In this document: one piece after another, positions 53,995 to 62,266 of the stretch | Position numbering within the stretch: position 1 is the stretch's first letter | Layout: each line of letters opens with the position of its first letter | Assembly (NCBI GenBank): GCA_045640525.1 | Contig: JAZUFE010000055.1 | Coordinates: forward strand, 1-64,000 | Reading direction: 5' to 3' | Source of the DNA: JAILLW01 sp045640525 | GTDB taxonomy: Bacteria > Bacillota > Clostridia > Lachnospirales > Lachnospiraceae | DNA: 64,000 nt | The notes under the pieces: model-generated | Seen by the model: only the letters and a program-made list of their open reading frames with translations | Told to the model about the DNA's origin: nothing | Database searches by the model: none | Translations under genes and position numbers: made by a program

Positions 53995-54004
53995 TAAAAA
54001 TATA

Positions 54005-54658
54005 ATGAATAAACGAAACTATCAAAAGGAACTTGAAAAGATTCTTGAAGCCAAAGAGACTGTCGGCGCGAAGCTTTTCCTACACAGTTGTTGTGCTCCG
54101 TGCAGCAGTTATGTTTTGACTTATCTGTGTTCAGTCTTTGATATTACAGTATTTTATTATAATCCGAATATTACGGATGATGATGAGTACCAAAACAGAG
54201 TAAGTGAACAAATCCGCCTTATTGATACTTTGAATGGGGAGGGAATTTCCAAATACCCTATTAAAGTCATTAAGGGTGATTATGATAAAACTGCATTTTA
54301 TGATTGCGCCAAAGGGCTTGAAAATGAACCTGAAGGCGGAAGACGGTGTACCGGGTGTTTCCATCTTCGCCTTGAGCGAACCTGCAAGGAAGCACTGGCA
54401 AACGGAGCGGACTATTTTGGAACCACTCTTACGATTTCGCCGCTTAAGGATGCGGAAAGAATCAATAATATAGGTTTTGGCCTTGAGAATGAACTCGGTG
54501 CCGGGAAATTGAAATTTTTGCCTTCCGATTTTAAAAAGAAGGACGGTTATAAGACCTCGATAGAGCTGTCTAAGAAATATAATTTGTATCGTCAGGATTA
54601 TTGCGGTTGCGAATTCGGAAAGATGCAGGGTAAAGAACAAAAGGATAAATTATTATGA
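54005..54658 (+). CDS. queH: Epoxyqueuosine reductase QueH
   Basis: This 217-residue protein matches the QueH (formerly DUF208) family. LFLHSCCAPCSSYVL provides a CCxxC group near residues 22-26, followed by FYYNPNITDDDEYQNR, RRCTGCFHLRLERTC with a CxxC, and a C-terminal YRQDYCGCEFG. The Cys residues bind a [4Fe-4S] cluster and a metal. QueH reduces epoxyqueuosine to queuosine in the tRNA wobble position. The ribosome binding site is weak. The stop overlaps the argS start (ATGA), linking two tRNA-related genes. Confidence 0.94.
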   Translation: MNKRNYQKELEKILEAKETVGAKLFLHSCCAPCSSYVLTYLCSVFDITVFYYNPNITDDDEYQNRVSEQIRLIDTLNGEGISKYPIKVIKGDYDKTAFYDCAKGLENEPEGGRRCTGCFHLRLERTCKEALANGADYFGTTLTISPLKDAERINNIGFGLENELGAGKLKFLPSDFKKKDGYKTSIELSKKYNLYRQDYCGCEFGKMQGKEQKDKLL

Positions 54659-56418
54659 AAAAATTGCTGGATATTATATCTGAAGAGATGAAGAAAGCCT
54701 TTGAAGAGGCAGGATATGATAAGGAACTTGGACGCGTAAGTGTTTCCAACAGACCCGACCTTTGCGAATATCAGTGCAACGGTGCAATGGCGGGTGCCAA
54801 GAAATACGGTCAAAAGCCTATAGATATAGCCAATGCCGTAGCTTCATGCCTTTCAAATTCCAAGGTATTTGCCAAAGTCGAAGCAGTTATGCCGGGCTTT
54901 TTGAACCTTAATCTTTCTTCTGACTTTTTGGTTGATTATGTTTCAAAACTTAACAGTGATAATAAATTCGGACTTGACGTTGCCGCTCCCAAGAATATCA
55001 TTGTGGACTACGGCGGCCCCAATGTTGCTAAACCTCTTCATGTTGGACATCTTCGTTCCGCTGTTATAGGTGAGGCGGTCAAGCGTATTTGTAAATATAT
55101 GGGAAATGACGCAATAGGAGATATTCATCTGGGCGACTGGGGACTTCAGATGGGTCTTGTAATTAACGAAATTCAGGTGCGTCAGCCCGAGTTGGTATAT
55201 TTTGATGAAAACTATGACGGAGAATATCCGACAGAACCTCCCTTTACCGTAGGTGATTTGGAGGAAATATATCCTTATGCTTCGGGTAAATCCAAAGAAG
55301 ACCCCGAGTATAAGGCTAAGGCGATGGAGGCAACATTTAAGCTTCAAAGCGGAGTACGCGGTTACAGAGCATTGTGGAAGCATATTATTAATGTTTCCGT
55401 TACCGATATGAAGAAGAACTACGATAAGCTTAACGTGCATTTTGAATTATGGAACGGTGAATCTACGGTACATGATGTTATTCCGGGAATGGTTCAATAC
55501 ATGAAGGATAACAACTATACATATCTTTCCGACGGTGCATGGGTAATTGATGTTAAGGAAGATACCGATACCAAGGAGATGCCGCCATGCATTCTTTTAA
55601 AATCCGACGGCGCTTCATTGTACAACACAACGGATCTTGCAACCATCCAGGAGCGTGTCAGGGAGTATAATCCCGAAAGGATGGTATATCTGACCGATAA
55701 ACGTCAGGATTTGTATTTCGAGCAGGTGTTCCGTGCTGCCAGAAAAACCAAACTTGTTTCGGATGATGTTGAATTGATACACATCGGTTTCGGTACGGTT
55801 AACGGAAAGGACGGCCATGCCTTCAAAACCCGTGAGGGCGGTGTAATGCGTCTTGAAAGTCTTATATCAGAAATTAACGAAAAGACATATGAACGTATTC
55901 TTGAGTCACGGGAGATGCCGGAGGAAGAGGCTCGTTCGATTGCGGGCATTGTTGCATTGGCAGCAATCAAATACGGTGATTTAAGCAATCAGGCTTCCAA
56001 AGATTATATTTTTGATATTGATAAGTTTACTTCTTTCGAAGGTGATACGGGACCGTATATTCTTTATACCATCGTGCGTATTAAGTCGATTCTTGCCAAA
56101 GTCGCACAAGATGGTTTTGATACTGAAAAAGCTATGATGAATTCGTGCTATTCGGCAGCCGAAAAGGCACTTATGATGCAGATTGCGGGATTTAACGCAA
56201 TGATGCAAAATGCTTATGACGAGGTAGCTCCTCATAAGATTTGTGCATATATTTATGATTTGGCCAATGCCTTCAACAAATTCTATCACGAAACTAAAAT
56301 TGCAAGCGAAGAAGATACAAAGAAGAAGGCTAATTGGATAGCATTGTTGAAACTTACCAAAGATGTGCTTGAAACATGTATCGATGTTTTGGGCTTCGCT
56401 GCACCGGATAAAATGTAA
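54655..56418 (+). CDS. argS: Arginyl-tRNA synthetase
   Basis: This 587-residue class I synthetase has an N-terminal Add1 domain (about 1-90). The HIGH-type motif is NVAKPLHVGHLRSAVIGEA near residue 128, followed by GDIHLGDWGLQMGLVI, YNTTDLATI and FKTREGGVMRLESLI in place of KMSK. The C-terminal anticodon-binding DALR domain ends LGFAAPDKM; most ArgS end in x-x-R-M. It charges tRNA-Arg with arginine in the cytosol. It is translationally coupled to queH. No T-box leader is visible upstream. Confidence 0.96.
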   Translation: MKKLLDIISEEMKKAFEEAGYDKELGRVSVSNRPDLCEYQCNGAMAGAKKYGQKPIDIANAVASCLSNSKVFAKVEAVMPGFLNLNLSSDFLVDYVSKLNSDNKFGLDVAAPKNIIVDYGGPNVAKPLHVGHLRSAVIGEAVKRICKYMGNDAIGDIHLGDWGLQMGLVINEIQVRQPELVYFDENYDGEYPTEPPFTVGDLEEIYPYASGKSKEDPEYKAKAMEATFKLQSGVRGYRALWKHIINVSVTDMKKNYDKLNVHFELWNGESTVHDVIPGMVQYMKDNNYTYLSDGAWVIDVKEDTDTKEMPPCILLKSDGASLYNTTDLATIQERVREYNPERMVYLTDKRQDLYFEQVFRAARKTKLVSDDVELIHIGFGTVNGKDGHAFKTREGGVMRLESLISEINEKTYERILESREMPEEEARSIAGIVALAAIKYGDLSNQASKDYIFDIDKFTSFEGDTGPYILYTIVRIKSILAKVAQDGFDTEKAMMNSCYSAAEKALMMQIAGFNAMMQNAYDEVAPHKICAYIYDLANAFNKFYHETKIASEEDTKKKANWIALLKLTKDVLETCIDVLGFAAPDKM

Positions 56419-56444
56419 TCCTATCGAAAGGTGATATTATCAGA

Positions 56445-57119
56445 ATGGAAATACCTGAGAGACTGACTAACGAAACTGCCAGAGATTATGCTTTTAGAGT
56501 ACTGAAAATGAATATAGTTTCGCTTCGGCTTGAACCCGGGACCATGATTTCGGAGAACGAGATGGCGATGGAACTGGGGTTGTCGCGAACTCCGGTAAGA
56601 GAAGCGATGTTTGATTTGACCAAAACATCGGTTATTGAAACCTATCCGCAAAGGGGAAGTTACGTTGCTCTTATCGACACCAAGATGGTGGAAGAATCAC
56701 GATTCTTAAGACGTGTATTGGATACGGCTGTTATTGAGGCTGCGTGTGACAATGCCACGGAAGATGATATCAAAATTCTCGAGGACAATGTTCAACTTCA
56801 GGAATTCTACCTTGATAAGGGGAATGCCGAGAAAATTTATGAGCTGGACAACGAATTTCATAAACAGATTTATACGGCAGCCAAGAAAGATGTTATCTAT
56901 GAAATGAGTTCAACCTTGATGATTCATTTTGACAGGGTGAGAACACTTTCGGTTGAAACGGTTAAAGACCTGAAAGTGGTAAACGATCATAGAGCCATGC
57001 TCGAAGCAATAAAGGATAGAGATAAAGAAAAAGCAGTTTTTCTGGTTAACAAACACCTCGGAAGATATCAGGTGGATGAAGAAGTTATTAAGAAAGACTG
57101 TCCGGAGTACTTTAAGTAG
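56445..57119 (+). CDS. GntR family transcriptional regulator (FCD/FadR type)
   Basis: This 224-residue protein has a winged-helix domain (residues about 10-75; RLEPGTMISENEMAMELGLS, RTPVREAMFDLTKT, VIETYPQRGSYVALID). An all-helical FCD ligand domain follows (about 80-215) with the metal-ligand pattern D...H (LDNEFHKQIYTAA) and a later H in VNDHRAMLEAI. FCD-type members sense small organic acids or sugar acids through a bound metal. AAAGGTG is ten bases upstream. Its target is unknown; it sits between argS and the RNase H gene. Confidence 0.92.
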   Translation: MEIPERLTNETARDYAFRVLKMNIVSLRLEPGTMISENEMAMELGLSRTPVREAMFDLTKTSVIETYPQRGSYVALIDTKMVEESRFLRRVLDTAVIEAACDNATEDDIKILEDNVQLQEFYLDKGNAEKIYELDNEFHKQIYTAAKKDVIYEMSSTLMIHFDRVRTLSVETVKDLKVVNDHRAMLEAIKDRDKEKAVFLVNKHLGRYQVDEEVIKKDCPEYFK

Positions 57120-57125
57120 ATCGGT

Positions 57126-57584
57126 ATGGAGATAAAGATAAAGTCTTTTTTGAATACAACTGAAGATGATTCAATACACATCTATGTCGATGGCAGTTAT
57201 AACAAAGATACGCAAGAGTACGCTTACGGTATGGTCGTTTTGAAAGAAGACGGAACGACGGAAGAGTATTCGGATAAATTCAGCGATCCCGAACTTAAAT
57301 CCATGTGGAATGTGGCCGGAGAAATAATGGGCGCCTGTGCGGCAATGCAGTATGCCATGGATTACGAATTGACGAAGATAACCATATTTCATGATTATGA
57401 GGGAATTGCCAAGTGGCCGCTTGGTGAATGGAAGGCCAAGAAGGACGGAACGAAGGCATACGTTGAGTTTTATCAAAAAGCTTCCCAAAATTGTTCGATT
57501 GCATTTAAAAAGGTTACGGGACACAGTGGGGACAAGAATAATGACTTGGCCGACAAATTGGCCAGAGGTGCTTTGGGATTATAG
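57126..57584 (+). CDS. Ribonuclease H
   Basis: This 152-residue protein has the RNase H fold with the four acidic residues: Asp22 (IHIYVDGSYN), Glu in NVAGEIMGACAAM, Asp in IFHDYEGIAKWP, and Asp in NNDLADKLARGAL, plus the His of VTGHSGDKNN. It degrades RNA in RNA-DNA hybrids. It lacks the N-terminal caulimovirus-type domain often present in clostridial enzymes. It starts seven bases after the GntR gene stop. Confidence 0.9.
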   Translation: MEIKIKSFLNTTEDDSIHIYVDGSYNKDTQEYAYGMVVLKEDGTTEEYSDKFSDPELKSMWNVAGEIMGACAAMQYAMDYELTKITIFHDYEGIAKWPLGEWKAKKDGTKAYVEFYQKASQNCSIAFKKVTGHSGDKNNDLADKLARGALGL

Positions 57585-57600
57585 ATAATAAGGAGTATAT

Positions 57601-58572
57601 ATGCTTTACTATTGTTTTTGGACATATCCGAATGTAATGCTTGCTTTGGGAGCAATTTTCACTTTTTTGGCTACACTTATAGGATTGCATAAATTTAAGG
57701 ATAAACTTCCCGCTGACGAAGGCAGGGACTTTGCCGTTGACGGCAAATTGTCAAAAGGAAAGCCTCGCGGAGCGGGAATTATTTTTGTTTCGGCCTGTGT
57801 GCTGGGAACGGTTCTGTTCAGCCCTATTAAGATTGAACACTATATTTATATTCTGCTGGTATTTGTGGAAATGTATACAGGCTATTTGGATGATAAGGCA
57901 ACCAAACCATGGGGCAGACTAAAAAAGGGAATTCTTGATTTGTTTGTCGCTATTACGGTGGGAGTGACTTATCTTGTGTTCAACGGTTCGACTTTTACGA
58001 TGGCAGTTGCTGATATAACGGTTACAATACCGCCGGTATTGTTGGTACTTTTGATTGCCGTTATGGTGTGGGTTTCGATTAATGTTACCAACTGCGCCGA
58101 CGGAGTCGACGGACTGTCGGGAACTTTGGTTATTATTACCATCATAAGTTTTTATGTTTCCGATTTGGCATTCGACAGATTTTATAAGTTCAATTACATA
58201 ATGGTGTTCATGATGGTGGCAATACTTGCCTATCTGTGGTTTAATGCCGGCCCCAGTATTTTGATGATGGGCGATGCCGGTTCACGTGCCATGGGTGTGT
58301 TCATAAGTGTTGTTGCCCTTAAGAGCGGTTTGCCGCTTTTGTTTATTCCGTTTGCTCTGCTGCTTATTCTTGATGGCGGCTTAGGACTGCTTAAGGTTTC
58401 TGTTATCAAAATATTTAAAAAGAAAGATTTCATGAATAAGATTCGTACGCCGCTTCATGATCACGTTCGCAAGAATGTGGAGGTTCCGTGGTCAAATAAT
58501 CAGGTTGTGATGCGATTTGCGATTCTTCAGACAATTATTTCGCTTGTTACTATCTATATTTTTGTAAGATAA
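57601..58572 (+). CDS. mraY: MraY/WecA-type glycosyl-1-phosphate transferase
   Basis: This 323-residue protein has about ten membrane helices. The catalytic signatures are YTGYLDDKATKPWGRL (DDxxK), VSINVTNCADGVDGLSG, and LMMGDAGSRAMGVFI, with HDHVRKNVEVPWSNNQVVMR at the C-terminus. The LHDHVRK and WSNNQVV segments resemble MraY, which links phospho-MurNAc-pentapeptide to undecaprenyl phosphate (lipid I). Some divergence and the absence of neighbouring mur genes leave open a different transferase. AAGGAG precedes ATG. Confidence 0.85.
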   Translation: MLYYCFWTYPNVMLALGAIFTFLATLIGLHKFKDKLPADEGRDFAVDGKLSKGKPRGAGIIFVSACVLGTVLFSPIKIEHYIYILLVFVEMYTGYLDDKATKPWGRLKKGILDLFVAITVGVTYLVFNGSTFTMAVADITVTIPPVLLVLLIAVMVWVSINVTNCADGVDGLSGTLVIITIISFYVSDLAFDRFYKFNYIMVFMMVAILAYLWFNAGPSILMMGDAGSRAMGVFISVVALKSGLPLLFIPFALLLILDGGLGLLKVSVIKIFKKKDFMNKIRTPLHDHVRKNVEVPWSNNQVVMRFAILQTIISLVTIYIFVR

Positions 58573-58587
58573 ATGTGAGGTGGGGGT

Positions 58588-59079
58588 ATGACACAACGAA
58601 GAGATAAAATCAACTACTATTTGGATTTGGCTGAAACAGTAGCTCAGAGGGGGACTTGCTTAAGACGTAAGTATGGCGCTGTCATTGTCAAAAATGATGA
58701 GGTGGTTTCCACCGGATATGTCGGAGCACCGAGAGGACGGAAGAACTGCTCGGATGTAGGAACCTGTATACGAAATGAGCTCAATATTCCCAGAGGTGAA
58801 AGATATGAGCTTTGCAGAAGCGTACATGCCGAAGCCAATGCAATTATTTCGGCATCACGGGCTCAAATGCTTGATTCGGATTTATATCTTGCGGGAGTTG
58901 ATGCAGTTACGGGTGAGTATATTCCGAATTCCAACAGCTGCTCGATGTGCAAACGACAGATTATCAATGCGGGTATTAAGCGCGTGTTTGTCAGGGACTC
59001 ACGCGATGAATACAGAACAATTCAGGTTCAGGATTGGATAGATAATGACGAATCCCTCGAAGGAGTGAAAGGATACTGA
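58588..59079 (+). CDS. dCMP deaminase family protein
   Basis: This 163-residue protein has the zinc-dependent cytidine/dCMP deaminase motifs: CRSVHAEANAII (H-x-E) near residue 75 and SNSCSMCKRQIINAG (CxxC) near 113. An early Lys/Gly stretch (CLRRKYGAVIVKNDEVVSTG) is typical. It deaminates dCMP to dUMP, the substrate of ThyX encoded earlier in this window. AGGTGGGGG precedes ATG. Its stop overlaps the GH3 start by one base (TGATG), so the two are translationally coupled although functionally unrelated. Confidence 0.92.
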   Translation: MTQRRDKINYYLDLAETVAQRGTCLRRKYGAVIVKNDEVVSTGYVGAPRGRKNCSDVGTCIRNELNIPRGERYELCRSVHAEANAIISASRAQMLDSDLYLAGVDAVTGEYIPNSNSCSMCKRQIINAGIKRVFVRDSRDEYRTIQVQDWIDNDESLEGVKGY

Positions 59080-61838
59080 TGAAAAAGATATTGGACTATG
59101 CGAAGTACACTGAGACTGCGCGAAAAGCTGTTGCTTCAGGACAGGTTCTTCTTAAGAACGACAATGAAGTTCTTCCCATCAAAAAGAATTCAACGGTTTC
59201 GATTTTTGGCCGTGCACAGATGAATTATTACAAATCAGGTACCGGTTCCGGCGGTTTGGTTAATGTTAACCGCGTAATCGGTGTTTTTGAAGCATTTAAA
59301 GAACTGGATTCATCCGACGGTATAAAAATATACGAGCCCGTTAGTGCTAAGTATGAAGAATGGGTCAAAGATCATCCGTTTGATGAAGGTGTAGGCTGGG
59401 CTAATGAACCTTTGTGTCAGGTTGAGATGCCGATAGATGCTGATTTTGCAAATGAGGCAGCGACCAATTCCGATTATGCGATTGTAATCATCGGAAGATC
59501 TGCAGGCGAAGACCACGATAACAGAAATGAACCCGGCGCATATTTGCTTAATGACACGGAATTGGATATGCTTTCAAAAGTAAGAAGCGCTTTTGATAAA
59601 ATGGTGGTTCTTCTGAATGTGGGAAATGTTATTGACATGAGCTTCGTCGACAGTATTAACCCCGATGCCGTTATGTACATATGGCAAGGCGGAATGGTAG
59701 GAGGACTCGGTACTGTTGATGTTCTTCTTGGAAAGACATCTCCTTCGGGTAAACTTGCGGATACCATAGTCTATGATATTAATGATTACCCCTCAACCAA
59801 AAATTTCGGCAATGTGGATGAAGCTGTATATGAAGAGGATATCTTTGTAGGATACAGATATTTTGAAACTTTTGCCAAGGATAAGGTAAGGTATCCTTTC
59901 GGATTCGGACTTTCCTACACTAATTTTGATATTAGTCTTGATTCGATGGTTATGGCCAATAATTATATTTCAACGGATGTTACCGTAACCAATATAGGAA
60001 TGAATTCGGGTCGTGAAGTAGTACAAATATATATTGAAGCTCCCTACGGAGCTTTGAGCAAACCTGCACGTGTGCTTGCGGGATTTGCCAAGACCAAAGA
60101 ACTCCAACCGGGATCAACGGAAACACTTCATATAGATATACCGTTCAGAAATTTTGCTTCATACGATGATGACGGAAGATGCGGATTGGGAACCGGTTTT
60201 GTTCTGGAAAAAGGTGAGTATCATGTGTATTTGGGAAGCGATGTAAGGAGTGCGTCATTGGCGCATACTTTCGAGTATACCGAAACAACCATGATAACCC
60301 CGACGGAGAATGCACTCGGACCGGTCAAGGCTTTTAAGAGAATGATTCGTATTCAGAATGGCGGCGTAGATGTTATCGGATACGAGGATGCACCTTTGCG
60401 TAAGGATACCATGTCTCAAAGAAGACTTGAACGCTTGCCGGAAGCAACTTTGATAACGGGAGATAAAGGATACAAGCTTCTTGATGTTAAAAATAATAAG
60501 ATATCAATGCGGGATTTTATAGCGCAACTTTCGGTGGAAGAATTGTGTACGATTATCCGCGGTGAGGGTATGAGTTCCAAACTTGTAACACCGGGAACCG
60601 CATCGGCATTCGGAGGAATAATTCCCTCCTTGAAGGATAAGGGAATCCCTATAGGATGCATGGATGATGGCCCTTCCGGTATGAGACTTGACTCGGGTAT
60701 GAAGGCATTTTCACTGCCTAACGGCACATTGCTTGCCTGCAGTTTCGATATGAAGGTGAATGAGGAACTTTTCGGATTTACCGGCATTGAAATGCTTAAG
60801 AATAAAGTTGATTGTCTTTTGGGTCCGGGTATGAATATTCACCGTCATCCGCTTAACGGCAGAAACTTTGAATATTTTTCGGAAGACCCTCTGTTGTCGG
60901 GCGTAATCGGCGCATGTCAGGTTAAGGGGCTTCAAGCATCGAATGTAACCGGAACAATCAAACACTTTGCCTGCAATAACCAGGAGACGGCAAGACATGA
61001 AGTCAATCCTGTTGTATCCGAAAGAGCATTGCGTGAAATATATCTTCGAACATTCGAAATCGCTGTAGAAAACGGCGCTGATTCCGTAATGACGACATAT
61101 TCATTGATTAACGGTGTATATACTTCCGGAAACTATGATTTGAATACTACGGTTTTGAGAAATCAGTGGGGATTCAAAGGAATAGTAATGACCGACTGGT
61201 GGGCTAAGATTTCCGAAGAAAATGTCGAGTCCAACAAGACGAATTTTGCAGGTATGGTCAGAGCTCAGAATGATCTGTATATGTGTGTGCCGGGAGCAAC
61301 GGATGATGTTGGAGACAATGCACTTGAGGAAGCTATAAGCGGTAAGCTTACAATAGGCGAACTTCAGCGAACAGCGACCAACGTATGCGGATTCCTTATG
61401 AAGAATGCCGTATTCACGCGCGAATATGAGGAACCGATAGAGATAGAAGTTATTAATGCAGAGGAAGGATTTGACGAGCAACCGATAGAAGTTGATTTCA
61501 TCCCTGTTAACAAAGATACAGTTATTGATTTGTCCGATGTTCCGGTGACCAAAGGCGGTGAATACTATTTTGGAATAGATTTGAACGATCTTGGAACATA
61601 TGAGATAACGATAGTGGCTAAGGGGCTTGGAAACAATGAACTGGCACAATTGCCGGTAGTTTTGTTCATGCACACTATGCCGATAATCAGTGCGGTATTC
61701 AGAGGAACCGGCCAGATTGATTCCTGCACGGAAAACATTAAGTTCCTGAACAAACCGAATGTTATGCACTTCTACTTTGGCATGGGCGGTGTTGAACTAA
61801 AAGAACTGCGATTCAAATTAATTGATACAACAATATAA
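59079..61838 (+). CDS. Glycoside hydrolase family 3 beta-glucosidase, permuted domain order
   Basis: This 919-residue enzyme has the C-terminal GH3 domain first (residues about 10-265; GQVLLKNDNEVLPIKKNSTV, SGKLADTIVYDIND, RYPFGFGLSYTNF). A fibronectin-III-like domain follows (about 290-400), and the N-terminal (beta/alpha)8 domain comes last (about 510-780). The nucleophile is Asp706 in GIVMTDWWA; substrate-site motifs are MDDGPSGMRLD, NIHRHPLNGRNFEYFSEDP and IKHFACNNQE. Domain-inverted GH3 enzymes are known from Butyrivibrio fibrisolvens and Ruminococcus albus. There is no signal peptide, so it acts in the cytosol on imported oligosaccharides. About 100 extra residues follow the catalytic domain. 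Confidence 0.92.
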   Translation: MKKILDYAKYTETARKAVASGQVLLKNDNEVLPIKKNSTVSIFGRAQMNYYKSGTGSGGLVNVNRVIGVFEAFKELDSSDGIKIYEPVSAKYEEWVKDHPFDEGVGWANEPLCQVEMPIDADFANEAATNSDYAIVIIGRSAGEDHDNRNEPGAYLLNDTELDMLSKVRSAFDKMVVLLNVGNVIDMSFVDSINPDAVMYIWQGGMVGGLGTVDVLLGKTSPSGKLADTIVYDINDYPSTKNFGNVDEAVYEEDIFVGYRYFETFAKDKVRYPFGFGLSYTNFDISLDSMVMANNYISTDVTVTNIGMNSGREVVQIYIEAPYGALSKPARVLAGFAKTKELQPGSTETLHIDIPFRNFASYDDDGRCGLGTGFVLEKGEYHVYLGSDVRSASLAHTFEYTETTMITPTENALGPVKAFKRMIRIQNGGVDVIGYEDAPLRKDTMSQRRLERLPEATLITGDKGYKLLDVKNNKISMRDFIAQLSVEELCTIIRGEGMSSKLVTPGTASAFGGIIPSLKDKGIPIGCMDDGPSGMRLDSGMKAFSLPNGTLLACSFDMKVNEELFGFTGIEMLKNKVDCLLGPGMNIHRHPLNGRNFEYFSEDPLLSGVIGACQVKGLQASNVTGTIKHFACNNQETARHEVNPVVSERALREIYLRTFEIAVENGADSVMTTYSLINGVYTSGNYDLNTTVLRNQWGFKGIVMTDWWAKISEENVESNKTNFAGMVRAQNDLYMCVPGATDDVGDNALEEAISGKLTIGELQRTATNVCGFLMKNAVFTREYEEPIEIEVINAEEGFDEQPIEVDFIPVNKDTVIDLSDVPVTKGGEYYFGIDLNDLGTYEITIVAKGLGNNELAQLPVVLFMHTMPIISAVFRGTGQIDSCTENIKFLNKPNVMHFYFGMGGVELKELRFKLIDTTI

Positions 61839-61845
61839 AAAATGC

Positions 61846-61875
61846 TTGACATTGTTATAGAATAAATAGTATATT
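61846..61875 (+). promoter_or_regulatory. tRNA operon promoter
   Basis: Perfect TTGACA (61846-61851), 18-bp spacer, TATATT (61870-61875). A small hairpin (GCAGTCG with CGACTGC, 61882-61900) follows in the 5' leader just before the first tRNA. Confidence 0.85.
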
Positions 61876-61905
61876 ATTAAGGCAGTCGCGTTACGACTGC
61901 AGCTT

Positions 61906-61978
61906 GGAATCTTAGCTCAGCTGGGAGAGCATCTGCCTTACAAGCAGAGGGTCACAGGTTCGAGCCCTGTAGGTTCCA
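61906..61978 (+). tRNA. tRNA-Val (anticodon TAC)
   Basis: The acceptor stem GGAATCT pairs with AGGTTCC (one T-G), with discriminator A at 61978. The D-arm is GCTCAGCTGGGAGAGC. The anticodon arm TCTGC-CTTACAA-GCAGA reads TAC, and the T-arm is ACAGG-TTCGAGC-CCTGT. The 3' CCA is not encoded. Confidence 0.95.
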
Positions 61979-62017
61979 CACATGGTCATGTTCGATGTCG
62001 GACATGACCATAAATAT

Positions 62018-62091
62018 GGCGAGATGGCTCAACTGGCTAGAGCATCCGGTTCATACCCGGAAGGTTAAGAGTTCAAGTCTCTTTCTCGCTA
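62018..62091 (+). tRNA. tRNA-Met (anticodon CAT), elongator type
   Basis: The acceptor GGCGAGA pairs with TCTCGCT, giving a G1-U72 pair as in Bacillus elongator tRNA-Met; discriminator A. The anticodon arm TCCGG-TTCATAC-CCGGA reads CAT and lacks the three G-C pairs of the initiator. A lysidine-modified tRNA-Ile cannot be fully excluded. CCA is not encoded. Between the two tRNAs lies a hairpin (ATGGTCATG with CATGACCAT, 61982-62011), a probable processing site. Confidence 0.9.
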
Positions 62092-62100
62092 CTATATATA

Positions 62101-62135
62101 ACCTCGAAGTCATGAATGTGGCTTCGAGGTTTTTG
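62101..62135 (+). terminator. Terminator of the tRNA operon
   Basis: ACCTCGAAG (62101-62109) pairs with CTTCGAGGT (62122-62130), followed by TTTT. Confidence 0.88.
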
Positions 62136-62178
62136 CGTTTATAACAGTGCTTAAAATAATTGAAAATTCTGAAAAATA

Positions 62179-62231
62179 TTGCAAATGTATGAAAATTTTT
62201 ATATAATTTCATAAAACCAAATGAGTTTGGT
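62179..62231 (+). promoter_or_regulatory. Promoter and operator-like palindrome of the amidohydrolase gene
   Basis: TTGCAA (62179-62184) and TATAAT (62202-62207) are 17 bp apart. ACCAAA-TGAG-TTTGGT (62216-62231), a perfect 6-bp inverted repeat, lies where transcription should begin and is a candidate repressor site. Confidence 0.6.
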
Positions 62232-62266
62232 CAAAACTAATTTGTATACAAACAGGAGGTTACCCA

